Of a stretch of 44,001 nt of DNA, positions 9,022 through 16,789 are shown piece after piece. Position 1 is the stretch's first letter; each line of letters opens with the position of its first letter. The stretch is from an uncultured Lachnospiraceae bacterium (lineage in GTDB: Bacteria; Bacillota; Clostridia; Lachnospirales; Lachnospiraceae), in assembly GCA_902761225.1 (NCBI GenBank), contig CACWJQ010000018.1, positions 1-44,001 of the forward strand, given 5' to 3'. Below the pieces are notes generated by a model. That model did not search any database, was not told where the DNA came from, and saw nothing but the letters and a program-made list of their open reading frames with translations. Both the position numbers and the translations under genes were made by a program.

Positions 9022-9639
9022 ATGGAAGATATAACAGTTACCGTTGAACAGATGAGAAGGAGCGATGCCTATACCATAGAGCATCTTGTGCCCGGCAGAG
9101 AACTGATGTACCGTGCAGCCATGGGAGTGTATAACTCGTATAACGGATGGAGGGGCAGGCGCATCGCCATCCTTGCAGGAGGAGGCAATAACGGCGGGGA
9201 CGGCTATGCTCTTGCAGGAATTCTTAAGAAGGAAGGTATCGATTCCCTGCTGATCAGGGTTTCCGATAAGATGTCGGATGACGGAAAGTACTATTGCGAG
9301 GCGGCATCAGAACTTGGGGTAAAGACGGTGCCCTTTTCGGAAGAAAGTGACCTGAGAAGCTTTGATATCCTGGTAGACTGCATCCTTGGCACCGGTTTTT
9401 CCGGAGAGGTGAGGGGAACGGCACGTTGCGCGATAGAGGCTGTGAATAAAAGTGACGCCTATGTCATCAGTGTGGATATCCCAAGCGGTATGAACGGGGA
9501 CACCGGTGAGGCGCATTTGGCGGTAAGGGCTGATCTTACTGTTTCCATAGGATTTATCAAGCAGGGGCTTGTGACTGAAGAGGGAAGGAAATACGTCGGA
9601 AGTCTTGTGAACACCGATATAGGGATCGTACTTGTATAG
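9022..9639 (+). CDS. nnrE: NAD(P)H-hydrate epimerase (YjeF N-terminal domain)
   Basis: A 205-residue stand-alone YjeF_N protein. It interconverts the R and S forms of damaged, hydrated NAD(P)H so that the partner dehydratase can repair them. Visible hallmarks: the N-terminal VTVEQMRRSDAYTIE helix, the AGGGNNGGDGYALA nucleotide loop, DILVDCILGTGFSGEVRG, and SVDIPSGMNGDTG. Most bacteria fuse this to the dehydratase (NnrD) domain; here the protein ends after the epimerase domain and no dehydratase is in the window. The ribosome site is weak. Confidence 0.88.
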   Translation: MEDITVTVEQMRRSDAYTIEHLVPGRELMYRAAMGVYNSYNGWRGRRIAILAGGGNNGGDGYALAGILKKEGIDSLLIRVSDKMSDDGKYYCEAASELGVKTVPFSEESDLRSFDILVDCILGTGFSGEVRGTARCAIEAVNKSDAYVISVDIPSGMNGDTGEAHLAVRADLTVSIGFIKQGLVTEEGRKYVGSLVNTDIGIVLV

Positions 9640-9685
9640 AGTGAGATTTATAATCACTTATGGATGTTTTTTGAGGAGGGATATT

Positions 9686-10072
9686 ATGAAAAGATTTCGG
9701 TTTATAAGTGTTTTGCTGATGCTGGTAATGGTTTTCTCTTTGTCTGCCTGCGGTGGACAGACCATAGAGGGAGACTGGGTCCTGGTCAGGGAGGTCTGGG
9801 GTGACGGTACCGTTATTGATAAGGATGAGCTTGAGGAAGAAGGTATAGGAGAAACCTATCACATAGAAGGCGATACGGTTGAATATACATGCCTGGTAAT
9901 GGGTAAAGAGATCAACCTGGAAATGAAACTGGTCGAAAATACTGATGGTACATATGTATTTCAGATCGGCACCATAGCCTTTGCCACTGTTACATTTAAG
10001 GGAAACAAATTCCATTACACCGTCGGCGAAGGCAGTGATGCTTCCACCATGTATTTTGAGAGACAGAAATAG
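9686..10072 (+). CDS. Small lipoprotein, function unknown
   Basis: A 128-residue exported lipoprotein. The start at ATG 9686 follows GAGGAGGG and gives a textbook signal peptide (MKRFR, hydrophobic run, LSAC, lipid Cys22). The mature part opens with IEGDWVLVREVWGDGT and has regular beta strands ending TVGEGSDASTMYFERQK, like the small lipocalin-like 'GxW' lipoproteins common in clostridia. No catalytic motif; ligand unknown. Confidence 0.8.
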   Translation: MKRFRFISVLLMLVMVFSLSACGGQTIEGDWVLVREVWGDGTVIDKDELEEEGIGETYHIEGDTVEYTCLVMGKEINLEMKLVENTDGTYVFQIGTIAFATVTFKGNKFHYTVGEGSDASTMYFERQK

Positions 10073-10115
10073 ATCCATTTACCTCCCACCCGGAATGATG
10101 AACGGATAAGGACCG

Positions 10116-10961
10116 ATGAACATTTACAGAATAAATGATATAAAGGCTCCGGAGCTGGAAGTTTTTTCCGGATTCTCCGAGACGCAGTTATACAGATATT
10201 ACGAGCCTGATATAGGTATATTCATAGCAGAAAGTGCCAATGTGATATGCAGGGCTCTGGAGGCCGGATACGAACCCCTTTCCATGCTGGTAGAGACCGG
10301 CAGGATTGAGATTGAGGCCCGGCCTGTTTTTGATATGATCGAAAAGCTGTGGGGTGCTGAAAAGCTGGACACCATCCCCATCTATACTGCGGAAAAAGAG
10401 ATCGTAACATGCCTTACAGGCTATACTCTGATCCGCGGGCTATGGATGACACTTCGCAGAAAGCCGGAGCAGGGTATCAGCGAATTTCTCATGGATAAAA
10501 AACGCATCACTGTACTGTTTGATGTGGTGAATCCCACCAATGTGGGTGCCATAATCCGGAGCGCTGCAGCTCTTGGGATTGATGGTGCACTCCTTACACA
10601 TGCATCGGTTGATCCCCTTACAAGACGAAGCGCCAGAGTGAGCATGGGTACTGTCTTTCAGATACCCTGGACCAAAGCATCAAAGGAAGATTCGGAGGGG
10701 ACGAATCTGATCCGTATCCTTAACTCATACGGTTTTAAGACCGTCGCAATGGCACTCACCGAAGATTCTGTGGGAATAGACAATGATGAGATAAGAGCCA
10801 ACGAAAAGCTTGCCATCATCCTTGGTACCGAAGGGACGGGACTTCCCGGGGAGATAATAGAAGCCTGTGACTATCGCGTTATGATCCCTATGTATCACGG
10901 AGTGGATTCACTGAATGTAGCCGCAGCAAGTGCCATAAGCTTTTGGGAACTTATGAAATAA
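10116..10961 (+). CDS. SpoU/TrmH-family RNA 2'-O-methyltransferase
   Basis: A 281-residue SPOUT methyltransferase that methylates a ribose in rRNA or tRNA using S-adenosylmethionine. The three SpoU motifs are present: NPTNVGAIIRSAAALG (about 145-160, with the catalytic-type N and R), IILGTEGTGLPGEI (about 238-251) and IPMYHGVDSLNVAAASAI (about 258-275), forming the knotted cofactor site. The N-terminal 115 residues form an RNA-binding substrate domain. It ends just before a strong terminator and is monocistronic. The target nucleotide is unknown. Confidence 0.9.
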   Translation: MNIYRINDIKAPELEVFSGFSETQLYRYYEPDIGIFIAESANVICRALEAGYEPLSMLVETGRIEIEARPVFDMIEKLWGAEKLDTIPIYTAEKEIVTCLTGYTLIRGLWMTLRRKPEQGISEFLMDKKRITVLFDVVNPTNVGAIIRSAAALGIDGALLTHASVDPLTRRSARVSMGTVFQIPWTKASKEDSEGTNLIRILNSYGFKTVAMALTEDSVGIDNDEIRANEKLAIILGTEGTGLPGEIIEACDYRVMIPMYHGVDSLNVAAASAISFWELMK

Positions 10962-10972
10962 CATGAATTCAG

Positions 10973-11000
10973 ACCGGCGGGTAATATCCGCCGGTTTTTG
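10973..11000 (+). terminator. Rho-independent terminator after the SpoU gene
   Basis: ACCGGCGG (10973-10980), 7-base loop, CCGCCGGT (10988-10995), followed by a short T run. An 8-bp GC-rich stem just after the stop codon. Confidence 0.85.
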
Positions 11001-11021
11001 ATTGAAAAAAACTTTAGAATA

Positions 11022-11068
11022 AACAGCATATAACAGTTGACAACAGTTATAAACTGTTATACACTGTT
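11022..11068 (+). promoter_or_regulatory. Promoter and phased operator of the GntR-ABC operon
   Basis: -35 TTGACA (11037-11042), 17 bp, -10 TACACT (11060-11065). Superimposed are heptamers at exact 10-bp steps: AACAGCA (11022), AACAGTT (11032), AACAGTT (11042), AACTGTT (11052), CACTGTT (11062). The last four form two nested inverted repeats sharing one centre near 11050, inside the -35/-10 spacer. This is the probable binding site of the GntR-type protein encoded 50 bases downstream. Confidence 0.75.
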
Positions 11069-11115
11069 TATTGCAAGGAGCTGACAGATGCATATCAGCT
11101 CCGCGGAGGAAAATA

Positions 11116-11490
11116 ATGAAGATAATCATTAACAATACTTCAATGATCCCTGTTTACGAGCAGCTCATGGATCAGATCAAGCAGGAGATCATAGGCGGAG
11201 GACTTAAGGAAGGGGACGCCCTCCCTTCGGTACGAAACCTGGCAGGCGAACTTAGGATCAGTGCACTGACCGTTAAGAAAGCCTATGACAAACTGGAAGA
11301 AGACGGATTTACCGTAACTGTACATGGAAAGGGAAGTTATGTAGCGGCCACGGATATTCCCCTTGCCCTTGAAGCAAGGCGCAAGGCGGTTGAAGAGGAC
11401 TTCGCCGAAGCGGTATCCAAGGCCCGGAGCGCAGGACTTGAGGATGATGAGATAAGAGAAATCCTGGAGATCCTGCTGGAAGATACATGA
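11116..11490 (+). CDS. GntR-family transcriptional regulator, YtrA type
   Basis: A 124-residue regulator. Residues 1-75 are the GntR winged helix (PVYEQLMDQIKQEIIGGGLKEGDALPSVRNLA, then SALTVKKAYDKLEEDGF and GKGSYVA); the C-terminal 45 residues are a short helical dimerisation tail, as in the YtrA subfamily, which lacks a large effector domain. The start at 11116 follows GGAGG; the longer in-frame version would add leader sequence. It is the first gene of an operon with an ABC ATPase and permease, the usual YtrA arrangement, and probably represses the operon through the phased repeats in its promoter. Confidence 0.92.
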   Translation: MKIIINNTSMIPVYEQLMDQIKQEIIGGGLKEGDALPSVRNLAGELRISALTVKKAYDKLEEDGFTVTVHGKGSYVAATDIPLALEARRKAVEEDFAEAVSKARSAGLEDDEIREILEILLEDT

Positions 11491-11512
11491 CTATATTATG
11501 AGAGGCATGGAA

Positions 11513-12361
11513 ATGATCAGATTAAATAATCTTCAGAAGGAATATAAAGGCTTCAAACTGGACATCACAATGGATGTACCCGAAGGAAGAGTTACCGGAC
11601 TTATCGGGAGAAACGGAGCAGGTAAGACCACTACCATAAAGTGTATCCTCGGTCTTGTAAGACCTACGGCAGGAGAGGCAGAGGTCTTTGGCAGGAATCC
11701 GCTGGATCTTACATCAGATGAAAGACAGATGATAGGAGTTGCGCTTTCGGAATCCGGGTTCAGTATGCTTTTTACATTGGAGGATGTGATAAAGGTACTC
11801 AGTGCCAGCTATAAGGATTTTGACGAGAAGAGATTCAGGGATATGTGCAGCGCCCAGAGCCTTCCCTTCGATAAGCAGATCAAGGATTATTCCAGCGGTA
11901 TGAAGGCAAAGCTCAGAGTGCTGGTTGCCATAAGCCATAATGCGAAGCTCCTTATCCTTGACGAGCCCACTGCAGGTCTTGACGTTATTGCAAGAAATGA
12001 CATTCTTGCGATCATAAGAAAGTATCTCGATGAGAACCCGGAGCGTTCAATAGTGATAAGTTCACATATTTCATCCGATCTTGAAGGTCTCTGCGACGAT
12101 ATATACATGATCAGTGACGGTAAGATCATTCTTCATGAGGATACGGATGTGCTCCTTGGCAAATACGGACTTATCAAGATGAGCTCCGAGGAATTCGAAA
12201 CACTGGATAAGAGGTATATTGTGGCTAAACAGGAAGACAGATTCTCAGTAACATGTCTTACTTCGGAAAAGCAGTTTTACGTTGAAAATTATCCCAAGCT
12301 GGTTATAGAAAATGCGCATATAGACGATATCATCGTTCTTATGCTCGGAGGTGAGAAATAA
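11513..12361 (+). CDS. ABC transporter ATP-binding protein
   Basis: A 282-residue ATPase subunit. Walker A GRNGAGKTT, signature YSSGMKAKL, Walker B LLILDEPTAGLD and the H-loop SSHI are intact. The C-terminal 80 residues carry the extra domain seen in BcrA/YtrB-type drug or lipid exporters. In-frame ATGs lie at 11498, 11507 and 11513; 11513 is chosen because GAGAGG (11500-11505) is seven bases upstream. It sits 22 bases after the GntR gene and overlaps the permease by one base. The cargo is unknown; YtrA-linked systems often answer cell-wall stress. Confidence 0.92.
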   Translation: MIRLNNLQKEYKGFKLDITMDVPEGRVTGLIGRNGAGKTTTIKCILGLVRPTAGEAEVFGRNPLDLTSDERQMIGVALSESGFSMLFTLEDVIKVLSASYKDFDEKRFRDMCSAQSLPFDKQIKDYSSGMKAKLRVLVAISHNAKLLILDEPTAGLDVIARNDILAIIRKYLDENPERSIVISSHISSDLEGLCDDIYMISDGKIILHEDTDVLLGKYGLIKMSSEEFETLDKRYIVAKQEDRFSVTCLTSEKQFYVENYPKLVIENAHIDDIIVLMLGGEK

Positions 12362-13020
12362 TGAAGGGTTTATTTATAAAAGATATAAGACTGATAGCAA
12401 ATCAGAAGAGATTTTTGATACTGTATCTTGCTGTTGCATTGATACTGAGCTTTTCAATGGACTCATCATTCATAGTCAGTTATGTTCCCATGATGGCAAT
12501 GCTCCTTGTGCTTTCGACCATATCATATGACTATAACGATAACGGCATGTCATTTATCATGACACTGCCCAATAAGCCCGGGGATTATGCGGTGGAGAAA
12601 TATATATTCTCTGCATCGGGTGTGACATTCATGTGGCTTGTATCCATGGTTCTCCAGTTTGTTTCCTTTATGATACAGAAAACGGAATATGTGCTCAGTG
12701 AGGTTATCCTGACAGATGCCCTTATGCTTCCCATGTTCCTGCTGATCATTGCCATAATGATCCCCATTGAACTCAAGTACTCACCTGAAAAGGGCAGAAC
12801 AGTACTCTTCATCATATTCGGTATCGTAATGATAGCTGTAATCGCCGGCAAAGGCCTTGTCGAAAAGATCGGAGGTGCGGGAGATGTCATGGAACTGTTC
12901 GTAAAGCTTCAGAATATGTCTCCTGTGGTTCTTATCATCGCCGCCTACGCAGTATGCCTGATAGTATTGTCGATCTCCATGGTATCCACCATACGCATTA
13001 TGCAGAACAAGGAATTCTAA
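12361..13020 (+). CDS. ABC-2 type transporter permease
   Basis: A 219-residue membrane protein with about six hydrophobic segments and no other motif, matching the small ABC-2 permeases that pair with YtrA-controlled ATPases. The start codon overlaps the ATPase stop (TAATG) and GGAGGTGA lies upstream, so the two are translationally coupled and form one exporter. Its segment ISYDYNDNGMSFIMTLP resembles the conserved cytoplasmic loop of this family. Substrate unknown. Confidence 0.85.
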   Translation: MKGLFIKDIRLIANQKRFLILYLAVALILSFSMDSSFIVSYVPMMAMLLVLSTISYDYNDNGMSFIMTLPNKPGDYAVEKYIFSASGVTFMWLVSMVLQFVSFMIQKTEYVLSEVILTDALMLPMFLLIIAIMIPIELKYSPEKGRTVLFIIFGIVMIAVIAGKGLVEKIGGAGDVMELFVKLQNMSPVVLIIAAYAVCLIVLSISMVSTIRIMQNKEF

Positions 13021-13026
13021 AGAAAG

Positions 13027-13058
13027 GCCCTGCGGTTTATCATCACCGCAGGGCTTTT
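13027..13058. terminator. Terminator between convergent ABC operon and PAP2 gene
   Basis: GCCCTGCGG (13027-13035), 10-base loop, CCGCAGGGC (13046-13054), TTTT. It terminates the ABC operon on the plus strand. Read on the minus strand the same stem is followed by a short pyrimidine tract, so it may serve the PAP2 gene too. Confidence 0.85.
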
Positions 13059-13065
13059 ATCATGT

Positions 13066-13788
13066 TTATTGTTTCCAGTGCTTTCTTACGTATTCTTTTT
13101 CCGCGTGTTTCTTTTCCCTGTACGTTCTGACTATCTGGATCATATCCATGTAGTAGATCAGGTAGTACATAACAACTGCGAGAATGATGGCGGTTCCCAC
13201 ATCGAATACCGAATGCTGCTTAAGGAACATCGTGGACAGGATTATCGATATGCAGAGAATGAAGCTTGCTATCTTTACCCATCTGTACCTGCGGAGCTTC
13301 TCACTTCTTGCGATGGCAAACTCAACACCAAGAGAGTTATATACATGTATGCTGGGCCAAATATTGGTAGGAGTATCTGTACGGTAGAGATGCGCCACCC
13401 AACTTTCGAAGAAGCCTTCGTTGCCGATGAGGTTTGGTCTTAAGTTCTGACCGTTTGGCCAAAGGGTGGAGATGATCAGGAAGATCGTCATTCCCGTTGT
13501 CAGGAAGTAGAAGAGTCTTGCGTATTCATCCTTGGCTGTAAAGAGCAGGAACAGGATCGTTCCGAGTACGTAACCGAACCAGAGCTCGTAGGGGATGATG
13601 AAAGCCGGTATAAACGGTATATGATCATCGGCTTCAAGATGTATCAGATACTTGGGAACTATCACATTATTTTCCAGAACGGAAAACCATGTAAGGTATA
13701 TGATCACATACAGCAGAAAGGGAATACCGTCCTTGTGCCTGTGAAAAAAATCACTTGCTTTATAAGAAAAACTTTTTAACGCGTTCAT
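13066..13788 (-). CDS. PAP2-superfamily membrane phosphatase-like protein
   Basis: A 240-residue membrane protein with about six segments. The phosphatidic-acid phosphatase type 2 motifs can be found: NLRP, WPSIHVYNSLG (PSIH where the family has PSGH) and KQHSVFDV (the final His and Asp). The family removes phosphate from lipid phosphates such as phosphatidate or undecaprenyl diphosphate, or transfers headgroups, at the outer membrane face. The C-terminus is a charged tail. It lies next to a lipid kinase read in the same direction, which supports a role in lipid phosphate turnover. Confidence 0.82.
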   Translation of the reverse strand: MNALKSFSYKASDFFHRHKDGIPFLLYVIIYLTWFSVLENNVIVPKYLIHLEADDHIPFIPAFIIPYELWFGYVLGTILFLLFTAKDEYARLFYFLTTGMTIFLIISTLWPNGQNLRPNLIGNEGFFESWVAHLYRTDTPTNIWPSIHVYNSLGVEFAIARSEKLRRYRWVKIASFILCISIILSTMFLKQHSVFDVGTAIILAVVMYYLIYYMDMIQIVRTYREKKHAEKEYVRKHWKQ

Positions 13789-13812
13789 CTGTAACTACCG
13801 GAAAATCTTATA

Positions 13813-13842
13813 TGTATAATCTGTATATTGCCTCTTTATCAA
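13813..13842 (-). promoter_or_regulatory. Probable promoter of the PAP2 gene
   Basis: On the minus strand: -35 TTGATA (13842-13837), 18 bp, -10 TATACA (13818-13813), about 25 bases before the start codon. The PAP2 gene can therefore be transcribed separately from the upstream lipid kinase. Confidence 0.5.
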
Positions 13843-13893
13843 AAAACACTCATACAATAATAGGATTAAAAAAATAAATATGCAAATGTTTTT

Positions 13894-14814
13894 TTATGGC
13901 ATTGTGATGTTGACTGCAGACCTGAGAACCCTGATATCAAGGTCCGATGCCTGTCTTGTGACCTCGCCGTCCGTATGTACCCACATCGGAGATGTGAGAT
14001 GAACGTGTATGCGGGAGGCACGGTATTCGTTTACATGACTGAACATGAAGTGTTTTCCGGAAAACGCGAAGGGAAGACAGAGGAAGAACTTGATCCGGGG
14101 TATACTGTCAACCACGCATATATCAAGCTTTCCGTCAGTGTGGGATGCGTTTGGACCGAATTTGAACCCGCCGCCTTCAAAGGGTTCGTTCATGAATGCG
14201 GAAAAGAGTACCTTCTTAAGGGGGATCTCCTCACCGCCGTCGAAGGATATGGTGCCGTCCGGCCTGGCTGCTCCGAAGATCTGCTTAATCGCTATGAGTC
14301 CATAGGAAAGCTTTCCCAGCTTTACCCTGTTGAGGCTCTTTTTAAGCTTTGAGTGCATGGCTTCTTCGCAGACGGCAGCATCGAATCCGATGCCGGAGCT
14401 GATTATGAATTTCCTGGATGCAGCGTCGTCATATGTTATTTCACCCAGGTCGATTATGCCGGTGCGTCCTCTTTTTACAGCGATATCAAGGGCAAGCTTG
14501 ACATCCCTGGGAATACCTACCGATCTGGCAAAATCATTGCCCGAGCCGGTGGGTATCAGGCTCAGTATGACTTTTCTGGTATCTCTTATGCCTGACAGGA
14601 GCTCGTTGATGGAGCCGTCTCCTCCGATGAGAAGTATCCTTACTGTCTCGTCGGCTGAGGTGATCTCCGAGGCAATCCTTGCGATATCCCCGGGCTTTTC
14701 GGAGAGGTATATCCTGTATTGTTCACCTGCATCCGACAGGTAGGGTTTTATGGTCTGCTCCAGGATTCCCTTCTTATCGGAACCTGAGGATGAATTTTCA
14801 ATGATATGTAGCAT
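13894..14814 (-). CDS. Diacylglycerol kinase-family lipid kinase (YegS/DagK type)
   Basis: A 306-residue cytoplasmic kinase that phosphorylates a diacylglycerol-like or related lipid. The diagnostic nucleotide-binding motifs are LLIGGDGSINELL (about 61-73) and PTGSGNDFARSVG (about 87-99); the C-terminal beta sandwich contains FGPNASHTDGKLD and ends with VHTDGEVTRQ, typical of the DagK/YegS fold. A GGAGG sits eight bases before the start. With the neighbouring PAP2 phosphatase it would form a kinase/phosphatase pair for lipid recycling (inference). Confidence 0.92.
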   Translation of the reverse strand: MLHIIENSSSGSDKKGILEQTIKPYLSDAGEQYRIYLSEKPGDIARIASEITSADETVRILLIGGDGSINELLSGIRDTRKVILSLIPTGSGNDFARSVGIPRDVKLALDIAVKRGRTGIIDLGEITYDDAASRKFIISSGIGFDAAVCEEAMHSKLKKSLNRVKLGKLSYGLIAIKQIFGAARPDGTISFDGGEEIPLKKVLFSAFMNEPFEGGGFKFGPNASHTDGKLDICVVDSIPRIKFFLCLPFAFSGKHFMFSHVNEYRASRIHVHLTSPMWVHTDGEVTRQASDLDIRVLRSAVNITMP

Positions 14815-14881
14815 TTTAGTGCCTCCGAAGAATGATTTTACTCCATTTACGGGATCAATAAAAGAATTTATGTCATATTAG

Positions 14882-14911
14882 TTGGAAAACGGTTACATAT
14901 GATGATAAAAT
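14882..14911 (+). promoter_or_regulatory. Probable promoter of the PH-domain/folate operon
   Basis: -35 TTGGAA (14882-14887), 18 bp, -10 TAAAAT (14906-14911). It leaves a leader of about 80 nt that contains a small GCGGA-TTCG-TCCGC hairpin (14952-14965) before the ribosome site GGAGGG. Confidence 0.5.
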
Positions 14912-14996
14912 ATAGTGGTTATGAAATTATGGAAACTTGATCTGTGAACCTGCGGATTCGTCCGCTAAAGGCAGTGTTTATGAACGGAGGGATGAT

Positions 14997-15395
14997 ATGG
15001 AACAGAGTAATGAATATGATTATGTTGAAAGGAAGCGCTGGCTGTTTTTTGGACTTCCCTGGACATTTACCGTTTACAGGATGAAGGATGACATGCTCAA
15101 TGTGAAGACCGGATTCTTCAGACTTGAGCAGAATGACTGCTACATGTATAAGATCGTCGATGTAAGACTTACACAGACGCTTTTGGAGAGAATGTTCGGA
15201 CTCGGTACCATCAGCTGCTTTACCGGCGATACCACTGACAAAGAGCTTGTTATCAAGCATATCAAGCATTCTGAGGAGATAAAGGATTACCTCCTTAAGA
15301 CTTCAGAGGAGGCGAGGATCAAGAGACGTACCGTCAATATGCTCGACATCGGTTCCGGTGATGTAGGCGATATTGATGATATTCATTTCAACTGA
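14997..15395 (+). CDS. PH-domain (bPH2-like) protein
   Basis: A 132-residue protein starting at ATG 14997 after CGGAGGGATGAT. It matches small bacterial pleckstrin-homology proteins of the DUF304/YdbT kind: the WTFTVYRMKDDMLNVKTGFF strand pair, then DCYMYKIVDVRLTQTLLERMFGLGTISCFT, then a helix. The protein has no membrane segment, unlike the membrane-anchored YdbT. Function unknown; it precedes folE by 15 bases and probably shares its transcript. Confidence 0.75.
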   Translation: MEQSNEYDYVERKRWLFFGLPWTFTVYRMKDDMLNVKTGFFRLEQNDCYMYKIVDVRLTQTLLERMFGLGTISCFTGDTTDKELVIKHIKHSEEIKDYLLKTSEEARIKRRTVNMLDIGSGDVGDIDDIHFN

Positions 15396-15410
15396 TCCCG
15401 TATTGGAAAA

Positions 15411-15974
15411 ATGATCGACCAGAAAAAAATACAGGAAGCTGCAAAGCTTATAATTGAAGCTATCGGTGAGGACCCTGAAAGAGAGGGGCTTAAGGCAACG
15501 CCGGAGAGGATCGGACGCATGTATGAGGAGATCATGGCCGGTTACTCTCAAAAGCCGGAGGATGTTCTCAGTACATTCTTCACCGTAGAGGAGAATTCGC
15601 CGGTTATAGAGAAGGATATTACCTTTTACTCGATGTGCGAACATCATATGCTGCCCTTTTTCGGAAAGGCACATATCGCCTATATTCCCGACGGTAAGGT
15701 TGTGGGGATCAGCAAGCTTGCAAGATGTGTTGAGGTCTATGCCAGAAGGTTACAGATCCAGGAGCATATGACTGCACAGATAGCCGATGCACTTATGGAG
15801 GCTCTTGCTCCGAAGGGAGTGCTGGTTGTGCTTGAAGCTGAGCACACATGCATGACCATGAGGGGAGTCAAAAAGCCCGGGAGCAGAACCGTTACCATCT
15901 CTGCCAAGGGAGTCTTTAAGGAAGATCAGGAACTGTGTGACAGATTTTTGAGACTTATGAAAGCGGAGTCCTGA
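15411..15974 (+). CDS. folE: GTP cyclohydrolase I
   Basis: A 187-residue enzyme that converts GTP to 7,8-dihydroneopterin triphosphate, the first step of folate synthesis. Length fits the family. Zinc and substrate residues are visible in [22 protein letters not shown] and in [17 protein letters not shown], with [17 protein letters not shown] between them. It starts the fol gene set (folE, folP, folB-folK) and is followed after only 2 bases by folP. Confidence 0.97.
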   Translation: MIDQKKIQEAAKLIIEAIGEDPEREGLKATPERIGRMYEEIMAGYSQKPEDVLSTFFTVEENSPVIEKDITFYSMCEHHMLPFFGKAHIAYIPDGKVVGISKLARCVEVYARRLQIQEHMTAQIADALMEALAPKGVLVVLEAEHTCMTMRGVKKPGSRTVTISAKGVFKEDQELCDRFLRLMKAES

Positions 15975-15976
15975 TC

Positions 15977-16789
15977 ATGGATATTTCGAACTTTGGGAAT
16001 AAAAACAAGACCTACATCATGGGCATACTGAACATAACTCCGGATTCTTTTTCCGACGGCGGTCAGTACTGTGATATCGATGCATCATTAAGACAGGCTG
16101 AGAAGATGGTGTCCGAGGGAGTCCATATCATTGATGTTGGCGGTGAATCCACAAGACCCGGTTTTACGCCGGTTGATGCCGAAGAAGAAGCTGCAAGAGT
16201 CATTCCGGTCATTAAGGAACTCCGTAAATATTTCAACATTCCCATCTCGGTTGATACCTATAAATCATCGGTTGCAAGAAAAGCTCTCGAAGCCGGAGCT
16301 GACATAGTAAATGATATATGGGGATTCAGACAGGACCCCCAGATGGCTCATGTGGTGGCAGAGTATGGCGCAATGTGCGTACTTACCCACAACAGCGATG
16401 ATACGTTTTACGGTGACCTTGTACAGGATGTTGCAAGGGAGCTGGGTGAATCGGTAAGGATAGCCCTCGGTGCAGGTGTAAGGAAGGAACGCATCATCAT
16501 CGATCCCGGTATCGGATTCGGCAAGACTTATGAACAGAATATGGAGGTGCTCAGGCATCTTCGTGATTTCGCTAATATGGGATATCCGCTTCTCGTGGGA
16601 GCAAGCAGGAAGTCTGTTATATGCAAGACCCTCGGGATAAAGCCTGCTGAAGGTGATGCGGCCACGGCAGCCATATCGGTCATGTCCGTACAGGCAGGTG
16701 CAAGATTTGTAAGAGTCCACAATGTCAGGATGAATGCGGATGCAATAGGCATGGCGGAGGGAATATTGTATGGTACAGGAGAGAAATGA
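15977..16789 (+). CDS. folP: Dihydropteroate synthase
   Basis: A 270-residue TIM-barrel enzyme that joins 6-hydroxymethyl-dihydropterin diphosphate to p-aminobenzoate, the step blocked by sulfonamides. Signatures: MGILNITPDSFSDGG, IIDVGGESTRPGF, SVDTYKSSVARKALEAGADIVNDIWG, IIDPGIGFGKT, LVGASRKSVI and VRVHNV near the end. It begins 3 bases after folE and overlaps the folB-folK start by 20 bases, so translation is coupled. Confidence 0.97.
   Translation: MDISNFGNKNKTYIMGILNITPDSFSDGGQYCDIDASLRQAEKMVSEGVHIIDVGGESTRPGFTPVDAEEEAARVIPVIKELRKYFNIPISVDTYKSSVARKALEAGADIVNDIWGFRQDPQMAHVVAEYGAMCVLTHNSDDTFYGDLVQDVARELGESVRIALGAGVRKERIIIDPGIGFGKTYEQNMEVLRHLRDFANMGYPLLVGASRKSVICKTLGIKPAEGDAATAAISVMSVQAGARFVRVHNVRMNADAIGMAEGILYGTGEK

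Noticed and set aside
13867-13896. TAAAAAAA ... TTTTTTTA inverted repeat at the end of the lipid kinase gene
   Set aside because: All A/T and overlapping the stop codon; it might aid termination but lacks a GC stem, so it is not listed as a terminator.
14815-14996. Possible tetrahydrofolate riboswitch ahead of the PH-folE-folP operon
   Set aside because: The leader has only a 5-bp GCGGA-TTCG-TCCGC hairpin (14952-14965); the conserved THF-riboswitch blocks are not seen and the first gene is not a folate gene.
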